This document shows, in pieces, positions 13,588-25,399 of a DNA stretch of 64,000 nucleotides (its first letter is position 1; every line of letters begins with the position of its first letter). This DNA is from Cordia subcordata. Lineage: Eukaryota; Streptophyta; Magnoliopsida; Boraginales; Cordiaceae. The stretch lies in contig JAPTOF010000006.1 of the NCBI GenBank assembly GCA_028554755.1, positions 7,124,501-7,188,500 of the forward strand, read 5' to 3'. Below the pieces are notes generated by a model, which worked only from the letters and a program-made list of their open reading frames with translations, was not told where the DNA came from and searched no databases. A program made the position numbers and the translations under genes.

Positions 13588-14014
13588 TTAGAGTTACCGT
13601 CTCATCTAAAACTTAAACTTGTAAAGAGGATATTGGTTTATTTATTTATTGTGTTAACACGCCCTCTCACGTGCAACGTAATTTGTTTAAAACTTGCACG
13701 TAGATAATCTAATTAAATGGGTGACGGTAAGGATCGAAACTGTGTCGTTTGGCTTCCAAGCTCTTATACCATATTGGAGTTATTACCTTGTCTACAAGTT
13801 TAAGCTTTAAGATGAGGTGGTAACTTTAATATGGTATCAGAGCCTGAAAGTCAAATGGCACATGATCGATCCTTAGCGCCACCCATTTAATTAAATTGTT
13901 CACTTGCAAGATCTAAACAATTTACACTGTACGCGAGGGACGTGTTAACACAATAAATTAATAAACCAATATCTATTTAAAAGTTTAAGCTTTTAGATGA
14001 GGTGGTAACTCTAA
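13588..14014. mobile_element. Mutator-like MITE with long terminal inverted repeats, inserted in CRK-B exon 1
   Basis: The left end (TTAGAGTTACCGTCTCATCT) and the right end (GATGAGGTGGTAACTCTAA) are inverted copies. The similarity continues inward for about 80 bases through a segment reading TTGTGTTAACACG. The flanking CRK sequence resumes in register (ATGTGTCGCGG before, GGGGATGCTGAT after). The flanking nine bases on each side are similar but imperfect, consistent with a decayed 9 bp Mutator-type target duplication. The interior has an ATGGTATCAGAGC motif and no open frame. Confidence 0.75.
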
Positions 14015-14077
14015 CACGTGGGGATGCTGATATGCAGCTGTGTTATTATTGTGTAGCAAATGCCAAATGCTGCAAAA

Positions 14078-14135
14078 GAAATAGTCAAGTTGTGCCCAGA
14101 GGAGACGAAATAGTCAAATTGTGCCCAGAGGAGAC
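14078..14135 (+). repeat. 29 bp tandem duplication in CRK-B exon 1
   Basis: Two adjacent copies beginning GAAATAGTCAA and ending CAGAGGAGAC differ at one base. Twenty-nine is not a multiple of three, so the duplication shifts the frame. The other CRK copies have a single version of this segment. Confidence 0.85.
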
Positions 14136-17105
14136 GGAAGCATATATATGGTGTGAGGAGTGCATGTTACGCTACAGCGATACATCATTTTTCTCCAGAA
14201 TGGACGCTTCGCTTTTTTGGGTTCTCGTCGAATCCGCAAATTGTTACGGACCCTGATCGTTTTTCCCAAGTCTTGGAGATGCTATGAATAGCTTAGCTAC
14301 TCGTGTTTCCAGTGGTCTATCCAACAACAATGGTGGTCAAATGAATGGTTTTGGAACAAACGAGACCAAGTTTACGAGTTCCCAAACTATATACAGCCTA
14401 GTTCAGTGCACCCCCGATTTATCAGGGCCTGATTGTGATCGCTGCTTCCGTGCGGCTATTGGTTTTTTTGCCCAATTGCTGCGATGGAAAGCAAGGGGGA
14501 AGAGTTATGCTTCCTAGTTGCAATGTCAGATATGAGATGTTCCCATTTTATTACACCATTACACCACCACCACCAACGCGTACAACCACAATTCCTCCTC
14601 CAGCCCCAGGATCCTCTCTGAGTCCAGGAGGTAAAGAGCATAGTGCCCGATTTAATGGACTTGTTACCTAAATTATTTTGTTCTTCAAATCAGCTGTTTC
14701 ATTCCATCGCAGTTGCAAGATCAATTGTATTCAGTTAATAATACATAATTGCATACAATAATTAGGGTGTTGGGTTACAATCTTTGTTATTTAAGTCAAT
14801 ACTTTGTTCTAATACATATGCCTCTCAAGGTATGGACAATCAAGTGATGGTTTAGCCACTCTCATGTGTTTGTGCTGATTAGATCAAATTCCTTTTACTT
14901 CTCCATGTTTACTGCACCGCATTGTGTAACTGTGTAACCAACATCTTGATACTGCTTATGTGTGCCTATTAGCCAATTGCTTGTGAATCGCAATGTAAAG
15001 CTAGCTGCAAGATTTCTCCTAATTGATTAGTGTTCTTTTTCCCTCTTCTTTTTTTTTTTTTTTTTTTTTTTCATCCCCACTCTTTAAACCAAGTCATTAC
15101 TACTTTGTCTAGTACCCAGCCATCTTTGTTCGTGAAGAGCTATGATTATAATGATCTTCTTTGCATTGATGCAGAAAATGGGGGGAAATCACTAAAGGTG
15201 ATTATTGGTATTGTTGTTGGGGTGGTTGTTTGTACTTTGCTATTTACCTTGAGCTTCTATTACCTAAGAAGAAGAGCAAAGAAGCATGATGGCATACAGG
15301 AGGCAACAGGTAAAATTCAACACCAAGAAGATTTCTCTTTGGATTAATTTTATGTGAAATTTTTGACATTCAGGTATTGACTATAATATCTGGCATAGAT
15401 GGAAATGATATGTCTACGGCTGAATCTTTGCAACATGATATAACTACCATTAGCGCTGCTACAAAAAATTTCTCTGCTGAAAACAGAGTTGGGAAGGGTG
15501 GATTTGGTGATGTATTTAAGGTAAAATTAATTCATTTTAACTAGTTTGCTCTAGTAAAATTAATTTAACTAGAGTTCTACAAGAGCGTTCTTATCCATTT
15601 CTAACCTCTGCAGAACTTTGTTTTGCTTACTATATATCTTCAGGGTATACTTTCTGATGGGCAAGAAATTGCTGTGAAAAGACTTTCCAAAAGTTCAGGA
15701 CAAGGTGCACAAGAATTTAAGAATGAAATTGCTCTTGTTGCCAAGCTTCAACACAGAAATCTCGTGAGGCTTATAGGATTTTGCTTGGACCGAGAAGAAA
15801 AGATCCTTATCTATGAGTTTGTTCCTAACAAAAGCCTTGATTATTTTCTTTTTGGTTCGTGTTCACTTTTACTAATGATATTTTGAATTGCAAGAATTCC
15901 CTAATATTTGTCTGTTCAGATTCTCATTTTGAAGAAGAGTTTTTATTCGTACTAAAGTTCAAATATCTATGTTCATTGTGAAGATCTGGAGAAGCAACAA
16001 TTCTTGGATTGGACAAAACATTACAAGATTATTGGAAGAATAGCTATGGGGATTCTTTACCTTCATGAACATTCTCGCTTAAGACTCTTATACATCGAGA
16101 TCTCAAAGCTAATAATATCTTATTAGATGGAGATATGAACCCTAAAATATCAGATTTTGGCATGGCAAGAATTTTTTAAGGTGACCAACCTCAAGCAAAT
16201 TCAAGTAGAGTTGTTGGGACCTTGTAAGTTTCTGCTTAGATTTTCTATTTGTTAGATTTTCTATTTGTAATATGATCGAAACATAAAATGCCAACCCGCC
16301 CACTTCTTAAAGAATTTATATCTTTAGTAGTATTTCATTGACTTGGATAATTTAACTTTTTAAGCATACTTTTCGCATAGTTTTTCTATTTTCAGTTTAT
16401 GACAACTTCTAATCATACTCCCCAAAACCACACATTTCTCACAGTTTGATTGTTCCTTCTACAACATTATTTTTGCTTGTAATGGATATATAGCTCCAGA
16501 GTATGTCATGTATGGTCAATTCTCTGTCAAGTCAGATGTTTTCAATTTTGGTGTCCTATTATTGGAGATTATAAGTGGAATGAAGAGCAATAGCTTTTAT
16601 CATTTACGAGGCTCAGAGAACCTTCTTAGTTATGTGAGTATAAATGCCTTTCAAACTTCTTTTGCCCAGTCAAATGCTTTATAAGCTTAAAAGAGATATG
16701 GTATGATAAATTTTCTACAACGTAAACTTTATAGGCCTGGAAGCATTGGAGGGATGGCACACCTCTAGACTTGGTGGATCCAACTTTAAGCGATACAGTT
16801 GTTAGACAAGAAGTAATTCGATATATAAACGTTGGCTTACTGTGTGTGCAAGAAGATGCCAATGAAAGACCTACAATGACATTAGTAGTTCAGATGCTCA
16901 ACAGTCATTCTTCTATTACTCTGCCCTTACCTCAACAACCTGCATTCTTGATTTGTAGCACAACAGACGCTATGCTGATGCAGCAGCAATTCAATAACAA
17001 GTACTTGAACTATACCCAATGGAGCATCAATTAGTCAATAGATCAACAACAGTTGTAGCATCATCTGCAAATGGAGCATCAATTAGTGAACTATACCCAA
17101 GATAG

Positions 17106-18897
17106 CAGGAGAAGATTAATCCAATTATATAGTCAATATATATCTCAAGCTTCAGAAATGTTTAAGCACTTGCAGGAAGATCTAAAGCGATATTTCCAAC
17201 TTCATTAGCATTTTCTTTTTGTTTCTATATCCTCCAGGTATGTCTTAGCACATTCTGTTATACATGGCAGTGAAATTGTTGAACTTCGATTGGTCACACT
17301 TAACAAACAAAAAGCCAACAAAAATTGATGTTTCACTATCATGGTCTGTAAGCAAGTAATTGAGCCCCAAAACAGTAGGGTGCTCGACTTTGAATGACGT
17401 CTATTTTCTTCGTTGGCAGGATTTTACTGTTTGTTCCTCTGTTTAATCAATGAAGTCAATTAAATCAAGCAAATACAAGTGTGAGGAAGCATTTTCGTGA
17501 ATACATCAATGAATACATGACATAATGATTGTGACCATCGACCAAAAGCATAAAATTATTTCACCTGCCATATAATGAGGAAGCTGAATTTGTAGTACAC
17601 CTTGTTCATACTCCCTCAATAGCATGTTGTTAAACCCCCTGTTTCTATTGCATATCTTGAAGGAAAGGAAGGAGAAGAATTAGGGAATCCTTCTCTTTGT
17701 TTGGGGTTTTTGCACCACTATGTAAGAAAAGTTATGTTGCGAAAAATCACACTTCACAAATCTTTCTTACTCCAAATATTTTTCTCTTAAAAAGTTATAT
17801 TATATTAAAAAATGTACTCAAAAAAGTTTTCATTTAAAATCAACCTAAGTTTTCATTTAAAATCAACCTTTTCTTTCCTTCTCCTACAGTTTACTTTCCT
17901 TCCCCTAAAACAAACTGGGTAAGTCTTCTTCTCTGCCCTTTTCCCAACTTTTGGTGTCTGGCTCCTTTTTTTGGCGATTGTCTATGTTATTGAACAGAGT
18001 GTGTTCTTGATTTTCTAGGAAAAAACATGTGAATCCTATAGTCAAAAGAGAACCAAAATATATAGCTTTTAACACATGCAAAGATGTGTATTAATCAATT
18101 CTTATTGGCTACATGTTGTCGTACAATTAAAAACTAATTTTTTCTTGGTGTGCGGGGGTGGGGTGGGGAGGGTGGCTAGTGCAGATCAAATGCCAGCCCA
18201 AGACGATACCTTTATGTAGCAGTCACAGATCGAATCATGATGCTAGAATCACGTCTGATAAGTTAAATTGCTGCTTGTATGTAAGCATGCACGACAACCA
18301 ACAGTACTAACGGGAATAGATCAACAACAGAATCATGGAAAAACAAATGTTAGGTTGCTTTTGATTTGCTTGTTTTGTTGTCATTTTTTACTTTTTATTT
18401 TTTGAAAACGGTTTTTATTTTGTATTTTTTAAAGTTTATTGAATGAGTTTGGATAATAAAAGACAATTATTTTCCAAGAAATGAAAACCAGGAAAACAAC
18501 ACTGAAAACATTTTTCTTTTTGATTTCTATTTATAAAGTTACCATCTTGTTTTCTAAATTTTTAAAATTATTTACAAAATTATCATATTGTTTTCTAAAT
18601 TTTTAAGAAATAATTTTATTTACAAAATTGCCACCCTTGTTTTCAAAGTTTTCTAGAAAACAATTAAGATATTCTTTTTGATGTTTTCTATTTTTCCTAC
18701 AAAACCATTTTTTGTTTTCTAAAAATGAAAACGAAGATAGTTAACCAAATGAGTTTTTTATCTTAAAAATAAAATAGAAAACACACAAAATAAACGCACC
18801 CATAATTTCTCAATTCAGTACAACTAGCCTGGAGATTGTGCTGGAAATCACAGGTTGCACATAAAATTACATCTATTCTAGATATACACTATTAGTG
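17106..18897. other. Spacer between CRK-B and the LpxD fragment
   Basis: The first 160 bases are the CRK-B 3' flank, matching CRK-A's flank without its Tourist element. No gene is recognisable in the rest. A candidate MITE at about 18350-18800 is listed separately. Confidence 0.5.
18350..18800. mobile_element. Possible MITE with weak inverted ends
   Basis: The left end (TTAGGTTGCTTTTGATTTG) and the right end (AAATAAACGCACCCATAA) are imperfect inverted copies of the common plant MITE terminus GGGTGCGTTT. The interior is repeated T/A-rich blocks built around AAATTTTTAAGAAATAATTTT-like sequence. Target duplication is uncertain and no empty site was found. Confidence 0.4.
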
Positions 18898-18945
18898 TTA
18901 ATTGACCAATTGCGACCATAGGTCCCACGGTCGTTTGTGACAGTG

Positions 18946-19590
18946 GCGAATGAAGGGGGGCCAGGAGGAGTTGTAGCCCTCCCAAGTTCAATTTTTTTCT
19001 TTTCTTTTTTAATATTTTAGTTTATGTTTTATGAATTTGTTTAGTTTTATTGATGTCATCGCCCACCTTAATTTATATTACTCATTAAAATTCTCATTAG
19101 GTTTAATAAGTTATTTAAAATATCAAAATATTGTCAGTTATTTAATTTACTTTAAATATTTTTTAATAAAAATCTAGCAAATTTTAATTAATAATACTTA
19201 AGCTATAACATATTTATAAAATATTTTTTCTTCGTGATAATATATTTAATAAAAAAAGAGATAGCTGATAACTTAAACATTAATTCTTTAATGATTTTTC
19301 ATATCATATAAGAGAAGATGTCTAAGAGGATGTATAATTATGCAATATATAAATTTTTTCCAGCAGTGGGTGAGTAATAATTATCTTTATATTTACTAAA
19401 ATGTGTTTGAAAAATAAAAAAAGAATTATTCACTTAGTCAATCAAGCGCATATTTTATAATATAATGAGAATAGTAAAATACATATGTATATACATGTGT
19501 TTATATATATACGATATCATACATACATATATATGTATATATATTTGTTTATATATATATATTTGTTTTATTTTCTATATAGAATGTTAT
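18946..19590. mobile_element. Unclassified AT-rich insertion in the LpxD fragment
   Basis: This DNA replaces part of LpxD exon 2 and intron 1 in the duplicate. It starts with a GC-rich stretch (GTGGCGAATGAAGGGGGGCC, then TAGCCCTCCC) like the common plant repeat end beginning GGCGGAGC, also seen here near 26453 and 47676. The remainder is AT-rich and ends in TATATA tracts. No open frame or clear inverted ends. The class is undetermined. Confidence 0.4.
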
Positions 19591-19764
19591 ATTGGAAATG
19601 CTTTGATTTGTACAGAAATGGTGGAGGTTGAAAGTGTTTGATATCGTGATATGGGTGGTAATCGTCTTGGGGGGAGCAAAGAATAGTAGTACTTGTTGGT
19701 CTTCGCAATTATAGAGTTGATTGTGGCTAAATTTCAAAAGTAAATAGCGATCATCTTGATTCTT

Positions 19765-19961
19765 TTAAAAGGGTTAACCAAAGGAGAACCCCTTTCTTAC
19801 CTGGCCAGAGGCCCCTTAACCAGGCGGGAGGTAAATCGAGGGATGTGCGTGAGTGGCAGCCCGACCAGGGAGAGGACCAACGGGCGTGGAAATCCATGAC
19901 CGCATGATATTTCGGTGATCTGCGCCACACGAACTCGATCCGCGTTGTCGGGGTGTCTCGC
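19765..19961 (-). mobile_element. SINE-like insertion, 197 bp, with 18 bp target duplication
   Basis: A GC-rich block is flanked by a perfect 18 bp direct repeat, GCGATCATCTTGATTCTT (19747-19764 and 19962-19979). The intact LpxD gene has this sequence once, so the repeat is a target-site duplication. Read on the minus strand the block ends in CCCTTTTAA, and near its start has GGATCGAGTTC, which resembles a polymerase III B box. Size, target duplication length and T-rich tail fit a tRNA-derived SINE, probably truncated at its 5' end. I cannot assign a family. Confidence 0.65.
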
Positions 19962-20255
19962 GCGATCATCTTGATTCTTGAGTAGCCAATGGAACGCTCA
20001 AACTTCACACTCACAGGCCTCAGCTGCTAGGCATCTTCTTCAGTAGTCTTCCTTCATGCGTTTTGGCTACTTTTTCCAATTTCATCCTAATTGTCCATAT
20101 TATTGTCACATCATCTATAGTATTTTTAATTTTTTTCAAAGATTAGAGTATTTTCAATCCCTTTTCTTTTAAGTGCAAGCTATACAATGAAAAAGAAAAT
20201 AGTTGGTTAAGTTGGAAAATAATTTTTTCGTCAGATATGTTTGATGCTCGGATTA

Positions 20256-20895
20256 GGAGTGTGCATTCTATTTAACCAAATTGCAATCGAATTTTAATAA
20301 CTAAATTTCTGAAATTTTAAAAATTAATAACCAAAACCGAACTAATAATAATTGAAATTATTTAACAAATTTTTTTTTGTTCGGTTTTGGTTATAGCCGA
20401 AATAGCCAAATTATTCCAAAAAAAAATGTCATACATGATTCAAAACTAAATTAAATAACCAAATTTCTTTGTAATTATAATAAACAATTCCAATATTTAT
20501 CATCAAAATTTATATTAAAAATTTATATTATGCATATCAGAGTGATATAAACTTATAAATACATACGAAAGTGAACTTAAAAAATAATTTCTAAATAAAA
20601 AAATTAATAAAAAATTAACTATTTGATTATTCAGTTATTAACCTAAAATTTGGAGAAATAATCAAAACTGAACCAAAACTTGTATTTTGGTCATATTTAG
20701 TTCGGTTATAACTGAAATTTTAAAAATTATTATGAGTAACTTTAGCAAGTGAGCTGCACATAGTTGGCCCCTTAATGCCTTAGTACAGGAGTGAGGAGAG
20801 TGAAAACCTTTTTTTTTTTGGTTAGTGAGTGAAAGCATTCAGTAGCAAAAAACGCGCATAGTAAAGAGAACCAAAGACTTGGAAATTATGTGAAA
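20256..20895. other. AT-rich repeat DNA upstream of the Helitron-like end
   Basis: The part at about 20256-20740 contains repeated AACCGAA/TTCGGTT words and starts with GGAGTGTGCATTC, which is typical of plant hAT-type miniature elements beginning GGGGTGTGCATTCGG; its right end is not clear. The part at 20820-20890 resembles 24225-24290 and 35500-35560, so it is a copy of the CRK upstream repeat. Confidence 0.4.
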
Positions 20896-20929
20896 ACTAG
20901 TGTACCTTTATTCGCGCTTTTGGCGCGAA
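20896..20929 (-). mobile_element. Helitron-like 3' terminus (minus strand)
   Basis: On the minus strand a perfect 7 bp stem (TTCGCGC, loop CAAAA, GCGCGAA; plus-strand 20911-20929) is followed ten bases later by CTAGT (20896-20900). A short GC hairpin about ten bases before a CTRRT end is the Helitron 3' signature. The element body would extend to the right, but its 5' end was not identified. Confidence 0.5.
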
Positions 20930-21149
20930 TTTATTTTTTTGATTAAAAATATTAAATTAAGTTGAATTTATTAACTTTTAATAGCATATGAAGAAATTTG
21001 TAATGAATATCCTGTGCTCTACATGGATTTTTTAAATAATAAATGTCAAATTTACTCAGATTTAATTTTTGAAATTCACAAATGAAAAATACTTTAAGGT
21101 GTTTAAGCATTAAGTTATTAGTAATTAAATTTCTAAATTAAAACTAAGA

Positions 21150-21190
<41 letters not shown>
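21150..21190. repeat. (TA)n(CA)n microsatellite
   Basis: An uninterrupted TA run passes into a CA run, followed by ACATAT-type repeats. Confidence 0.9.
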
Positions 21191-21739
21191 TACATATACA
21201 TATACATATAAGCAATAAATGAACTTTTTAGAATTCATAAATGAATTAATTTTAAGCATTAATTAATTGATTATGTAAATTTTTAATTAAAACTAATAAT
21301 TTATTAATAAATAATAAAATGTTCATTTTTATATAAGCGTTGATATTACACTCCTATAATGCTCAAAAAGTATTTTTGTAATAGTAAACATTAAATTTAC
21401 TCAGATTTCACAAATGAATATTATTTTAAAAATTAATTTATTGAAAAATAAAATTTTAATGTTAATAATAATATATATATATATGTAAAATAGATGAGAA
21501 ATAAATCTTTTAGAATGCTCAATTAGATTTTATCTTAAGTATTAATTGATTGATCGTTTAATATTTCAATTAAAGCTAATAATATATATGCATAAAGATA
21601 AGAAATAATTGAAAGTAAAATAATAAATAAGAAAATAATCATCTCATGTATGCGCGGACATAACACTCTCACAATATTCAAATATGGTACTCTCACAATG
21701 TTAAAAAAAAGTTTAACTTTTATATATATAATCTATAAT

Positions 21740-22290
21740 CTATCTATAATATATATAAAAAGTTATACTCAAAAGAACTTAGGAGCTTTTTGAATGCCAC
21801 ATAAGCTTCTTTTTGGACGCCACATAAGCTTCACTTTGAATGCCACATAAGTTTCTCTTTAAATACCACATAAGTTTATAAAAGAGAGAGTACTCTTGTA
21901 ATTATTATCAATATTTAAATATAAGAAAAATATTATTACGTCATTTAAATTTTATATTAAAGATGATATAATAGTTGAAATATTATGTGAAGAATTGAAT
22001 CCAAGTAGGGGATGACATATAAGCCAAGCAATAATGAAAAATATCCATTTTTTTGGATCATTCGATTTTGTACGAATTTTAGATTATTATAAATATATTT
22101 ATATCTATATATTTATTTATACTATCTATATAAAGTTATACCTCAAGTAAAGTTAAGTGACTTTGAACGCCACATAAGCTCCTCCTATACATAAGTTTCT
22201 ATTTGGATGTCACATATAATATTCCTTAGATGCCACATAAACTCTTCTTAAGGTACCACATAAGCTCACAAAGAGAGTACTATTGCAAGT
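21740..22290 (+). repeat. Repeated Helitron-like heads with GCCACATAAGC tandem motif
   Basis: Two related blocks, at about 21743-21900 and 22127-22290, begin with TC-TATA-type sequence followed by AAAGTTATAC, as in many plant Helitron 5' ends. Both contain a tandem motif of about 27 bases built around TGCCACATAAG (four copies at about 21789-21877, four degenerate ones in the second block). A third related piece at 22500-22560 shares the CTTGCAAGTGTGATTTGC sequence. No open frame. Confidence 0.5.
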
Positions 22291-22440
22291 ATGATTTGCA
22301 AAATGCAATTGTCATCAATATTTTATTTTTTTTAAAAAAAAGACTATTACATCATTTAAGTTACATATTAAACATGATAAAATAGTTGATTAATATAATT
22401 AAATGAAAAGAAAGAGAACAAAGAAAAAAGAAGAAATCTA

Positions 22441-22457
22441 TATAATATCTATATCTA

Positions 22458-22506
<49 letters not shown>
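22441..22506. repeat. (AT)n microsatellite
   Basis: Long AT dinucleotide run preceded by TATC repeats. Open frames across it are repeat artefacts. Confidence 0.92.
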
Positions 22507-22508
<2 letters not shown>

Positions 22509-22673
22509 TCTTGCAAGTGTGATTTGCAAAATGCAAAAGTCATCAATATTCAATTTTTTTTAAAAAATTATTACATTATTTAAGTTACATGTTAAACATG
22601 ATAAAGTAGTTGATTAATATAGTCAAACAAAAAGAAAGAGAGCAAAAAAAAAAAAGAAATCTATATAATATCT

Positions 22674-22678
22674 ATATC

Positions 22679-22714
<36 letters not shown>

Positions 22715-22745
22715 TCTATATAATATCTCTCTCTCTCTCTCTTTA

Positions 22746-22814
<69 letters not shown>

Positions 22815-22816
22815 GT
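22674..22816. repeat. Compound microsatellite (TA)n(GA)n(CT)n(TA)n(TAA)n
   Basis: Runs of TA, GA, CT, TA and finally about seventeen TAA units follow in succession. The GA and CT runs are complementary and could fold into a hairpin. Confidence 0.92.
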
Positions 22817-23413
22817 TATAAAGTTATATCTCATATTTTTTAATGTCATAGGCTTATCACATTTATGTTTTAAGCAATGCCACATGTTATGTTTTTATGA
22901 TTCATTTTTGTTAATTTATTTATGAAATAATTACCACTTAATACAAAAAAATTGCTACAATTTCCACTATTTTCTCCTTTCTTTTTTTCCCAAATTAATT
23001 GTCATTGTTTCAAAATATCTAAATCAAATTCAATTATTTTAAAAAATATTCAATTTAATTTCTATTGTTAAATTTTTAATAATATATCACTTAAATAATG
23101 TAGCACAATTATCTTCTCTATCTTCTCTAAATTTAAATATTTATTAAATAAAATATGTGAAGATTCTCAAGTCATCATAAGAAAATAATTCATACATTAT
23201 ATTAAATTTAAAGAATTTTTATAGAAAGGTATAATACAAACAAAAAGTTTTAATAGATCCATGCACTTTGAAGATCTAATGATTTTAATTTTGTAAGACC
23301 TTATCATATAGTTTAGATAGTGGGTCAACTAATTACACATGACTATTTATTACGCCCAAAATTATATCAAAGTAAGTCTTAAATCTATTATTTATAGGAT
23401 ATATAATCTATAA

Positions 23414-24063
23414 TCTATAATATTATATATGTTGAAAATGAATGAGAAATTAAAGATTTTCTTATTATTATTTTGAGACCTTTGGCCTTCTTATTAACTT
23501 GGATATGAATTCCAAAGGATTATGAGACCTTTGAAATTTCTCTATAATCTTTGATTATTATTTTGAGATTTTACAACTCTTGAAATTCAATCATGAATGT
23601 AACATTAAAGGCTTGATATCTTTTATTACCTATATATAGTGGTTTTTGGCAAGGTATACAAAACACCAAGAAGCACGTAGTTAGTTAGAACATATAATTT
23701 TGTATAGTTTTAGTATTTGTATTTTAATATAGTAGAGAGAGTTCAGATATTAAGAGTATCAGAATTTATTTGGGCAAATTATTTGAGATTATGCAAAAAC
23801 CATTCAAGAGAGTGTCTTAGAGAATTTGAAATTGGAGACACTTGTTGTAAATATTATAAAATTTTTCTATTTAAACTACTTCAAATTTCTTTACATGATC
23901 AAATATTTTTGAATTTTTGACAATTATGCTCTTCTCTCAAAATCAGAAATAAAATTATAAGATCGATATATGTGGAGCATTTTGATAATATGTTCTTTTC
24001 TTAAATTAAGAAATAAAATTCAAAAATTGATCTGTGCGAAACACGGACCTCGAGATATTTAGT
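23414..24063 (+). mobile_element. Candidate non-autonomous Helitron, about 650 bp
   Basis: The left end reads TCTATAATATTATATATG, a common plant Helitron 5' start. The right end has a stem (TCTGTG, loop CGAAA, CACGGA; 24031-24047) followed 11 bases later by TTAGT, close to the CTRRT terminus. No Rep/helicase coding sequence. An open frame at 23717-23920 is AT-rich and unlike any protein I know. The ends are degenerate, so this is tentative. Confidence 0.45.
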
Positions 24064-24079
24064 ATATATATAGATAGAT

Positions 24080-25300
24080 ACCTGACCGATTGTGAACACT
24101 CCAACCACTATACAGTACTTAATTCAGGGTGAATTTGTTTTGCATGAAAAATTACAACAAACGTATAATTACATCATCCAACGTCAATTGCGATAGCTTC
24201 AGTAGAAAAAACCCGTGAATGAATTGAATAGAAAATGATACGCTTAATTAGTCAAGGGAGCCTGAGACTTAGAAATTATGTGAAGATACCTAAATGGGAG
24301 GCCAAAAAAAAAAAAAAAGTCTGATCGTGAACACATTTTCCAACCACTTTACACTTAATTAAGGGTGAGATTTTTCTTTTTTCTTTTCATGAAACATATA
24401 ATTACATCATCTAACCCCATCGCATAAGCTCCAGACATCCAAGCAAAAAAAATTGATCAAGAAGATTTCCAGCACAGTCGAGGGAAAGAGAACTCGTCCA
24501 AATTAATCAACCAATCTAATTTGCCACGCAATTGACTTGCCTATTTGCCACGCAATTGACTTGCCTATGAACATGTGGAAAAATAGGGATATATTACACA
24601 ATAAGTATCAAAGACAGTTCCTAACCACAGAGAATAGTCTTCAAAGGCTTGGGCCACTGATGTCGCATCCGACTCAATAACAGCTGGTGAAATATGATTG
24701 AAAGCACCCAACTCACCAACTGGTTGGAATTAGCAGATAGTCCAAGTAATTAAAATTATATTTACTTAAAAATTAATAAAGTCTTTCTGAATTTAAATCT
24801 TATGAGGACGAATGTTGAGTTAGGAGCGGAAAATTTGTTAAAAAAAGAACTTACAGCCCCGGTTGATTACGCAACGCCAATGCTTGACCCCCATGTGCTG
24901 GTGGAATCCATCGGCTCTTTCTCACATATACCATTCAACAAGCTTATAAAAATTTCCTGACGCAATTAAAAGACGACCACTTTTACCTGGTCTGCTGCAA
25001 CTTAATTCAACCGAGACTTGACCTCGAAATCCATTTCTTTTTTTTTTTTTGAAGAAAAAAGTATTTCATATTATAATGAAAGCAAAATACATCATGTTTA
25101 TCCCAAACCAATAAGGTACAAATCATTGACAAAAATATCGGAATCCAGTTAACAATAACTACTTCCCTCAAAGACAATTTTGAAGTAAAAACATTGGAGA
25201 AGAAATCTTTTGCTTGTAAACATTGCTTAACTAAATATTGGAATTTATATAAATTATTTGCTTATCTGGATTTCTTATCTTCTTGTCTGTTAAATGTTTG
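24080..25300. repeat. Upstream repeat shared with 35480-36520
   Basis: Near-identical blocks occur in both places and in the same order: AAATTATGTGAAGATACCTA, CATTTTCCAACCACT, TTACATCATCTAACCCCATC, and a later block reading GAAAAAAGTATTTCATATTA. The second copy lies upstream of CRK-D, so this region is a duplicated upstream flank of the C/D-type genes. No coding sequence is seen. Confidence 0.72.
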
Positions 25301-25399
25301 GTGTAGTTTGCACGAGAATTCATGCAGTTAAGGTCTTGTGTGTTTCGTGGCAAAGTTTTCTTTTTTCTTTTTCCTTTTTGGTCGTGTGGTATGAGTCCG

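Larger units (their letters stand above)
13293..17105 (+). pseudogene. CRK-B: decayed cysteine-rich receptor-like kinase
   Basis: All seven exon equivalents of a CRK can be found, but it cannot encode a receptor. Exon 1 (13293 to about 14632) is split by a 427 bp MITE (13588-14014), has a 29 bp tandem duplication (14078-14106 and 14107-14135), and has further frameshifts, including one in a T-run near 14462-14468. Exons 2-4 (15175-15309, 15399-15520, 15644-15854) remain open. Exon 5 (15984-16223) has a 2 bp insertion just before the HRD motif and an ATT-TTT-TAA stop after DFG. Exon 6 (16483-16633) has lost its acceptor (AA instead of AG at 16481-16482) and has Ile for Met in GYMAPE. Exon 7 (16735-17105) carries a duplicated segment with an early stop at 17032-17034 before the ancestral ELYPR end. 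Its kinase half is closest to CRK-A. Confidence 0.92.
18898..20255 (-). pseudogene. Truncated duplicate of the LpxD gene 5' end
   Basis: On the minus strand, 19593-20040 matches exon 1 and the 5' flank of the intact LpxD gene (5390-5600), including the region encoding ...NLHHF(C/S)TNQSI, and the flank homology continues to about 20255. A short piece at 18898-18945 matches part of exon 2 (LpxD 4015-4065). The rest of exon 2 and intron 1 are replaced by unrelated DNA (18946-19590), and exons 3-10 are missing. Exon 1 is also split by a 197 bp insertion at 19765-19961. It cannot be functional. It marks a segmental duplication that included the LpxD-CRK border. Confidence 0.87.

Noticed and set aside
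19549..20014. A second functional LpxD gene
   Set aside because: Only exon 1 and a piece of exon 2 remain, exon 1 is split by an insertion and the downstream exons are absent.
22361..22885. Open frames encoding poly-Ile/Tyr stretches
   Set aside because: They are translations of AT, GA and TAA microsatellites.
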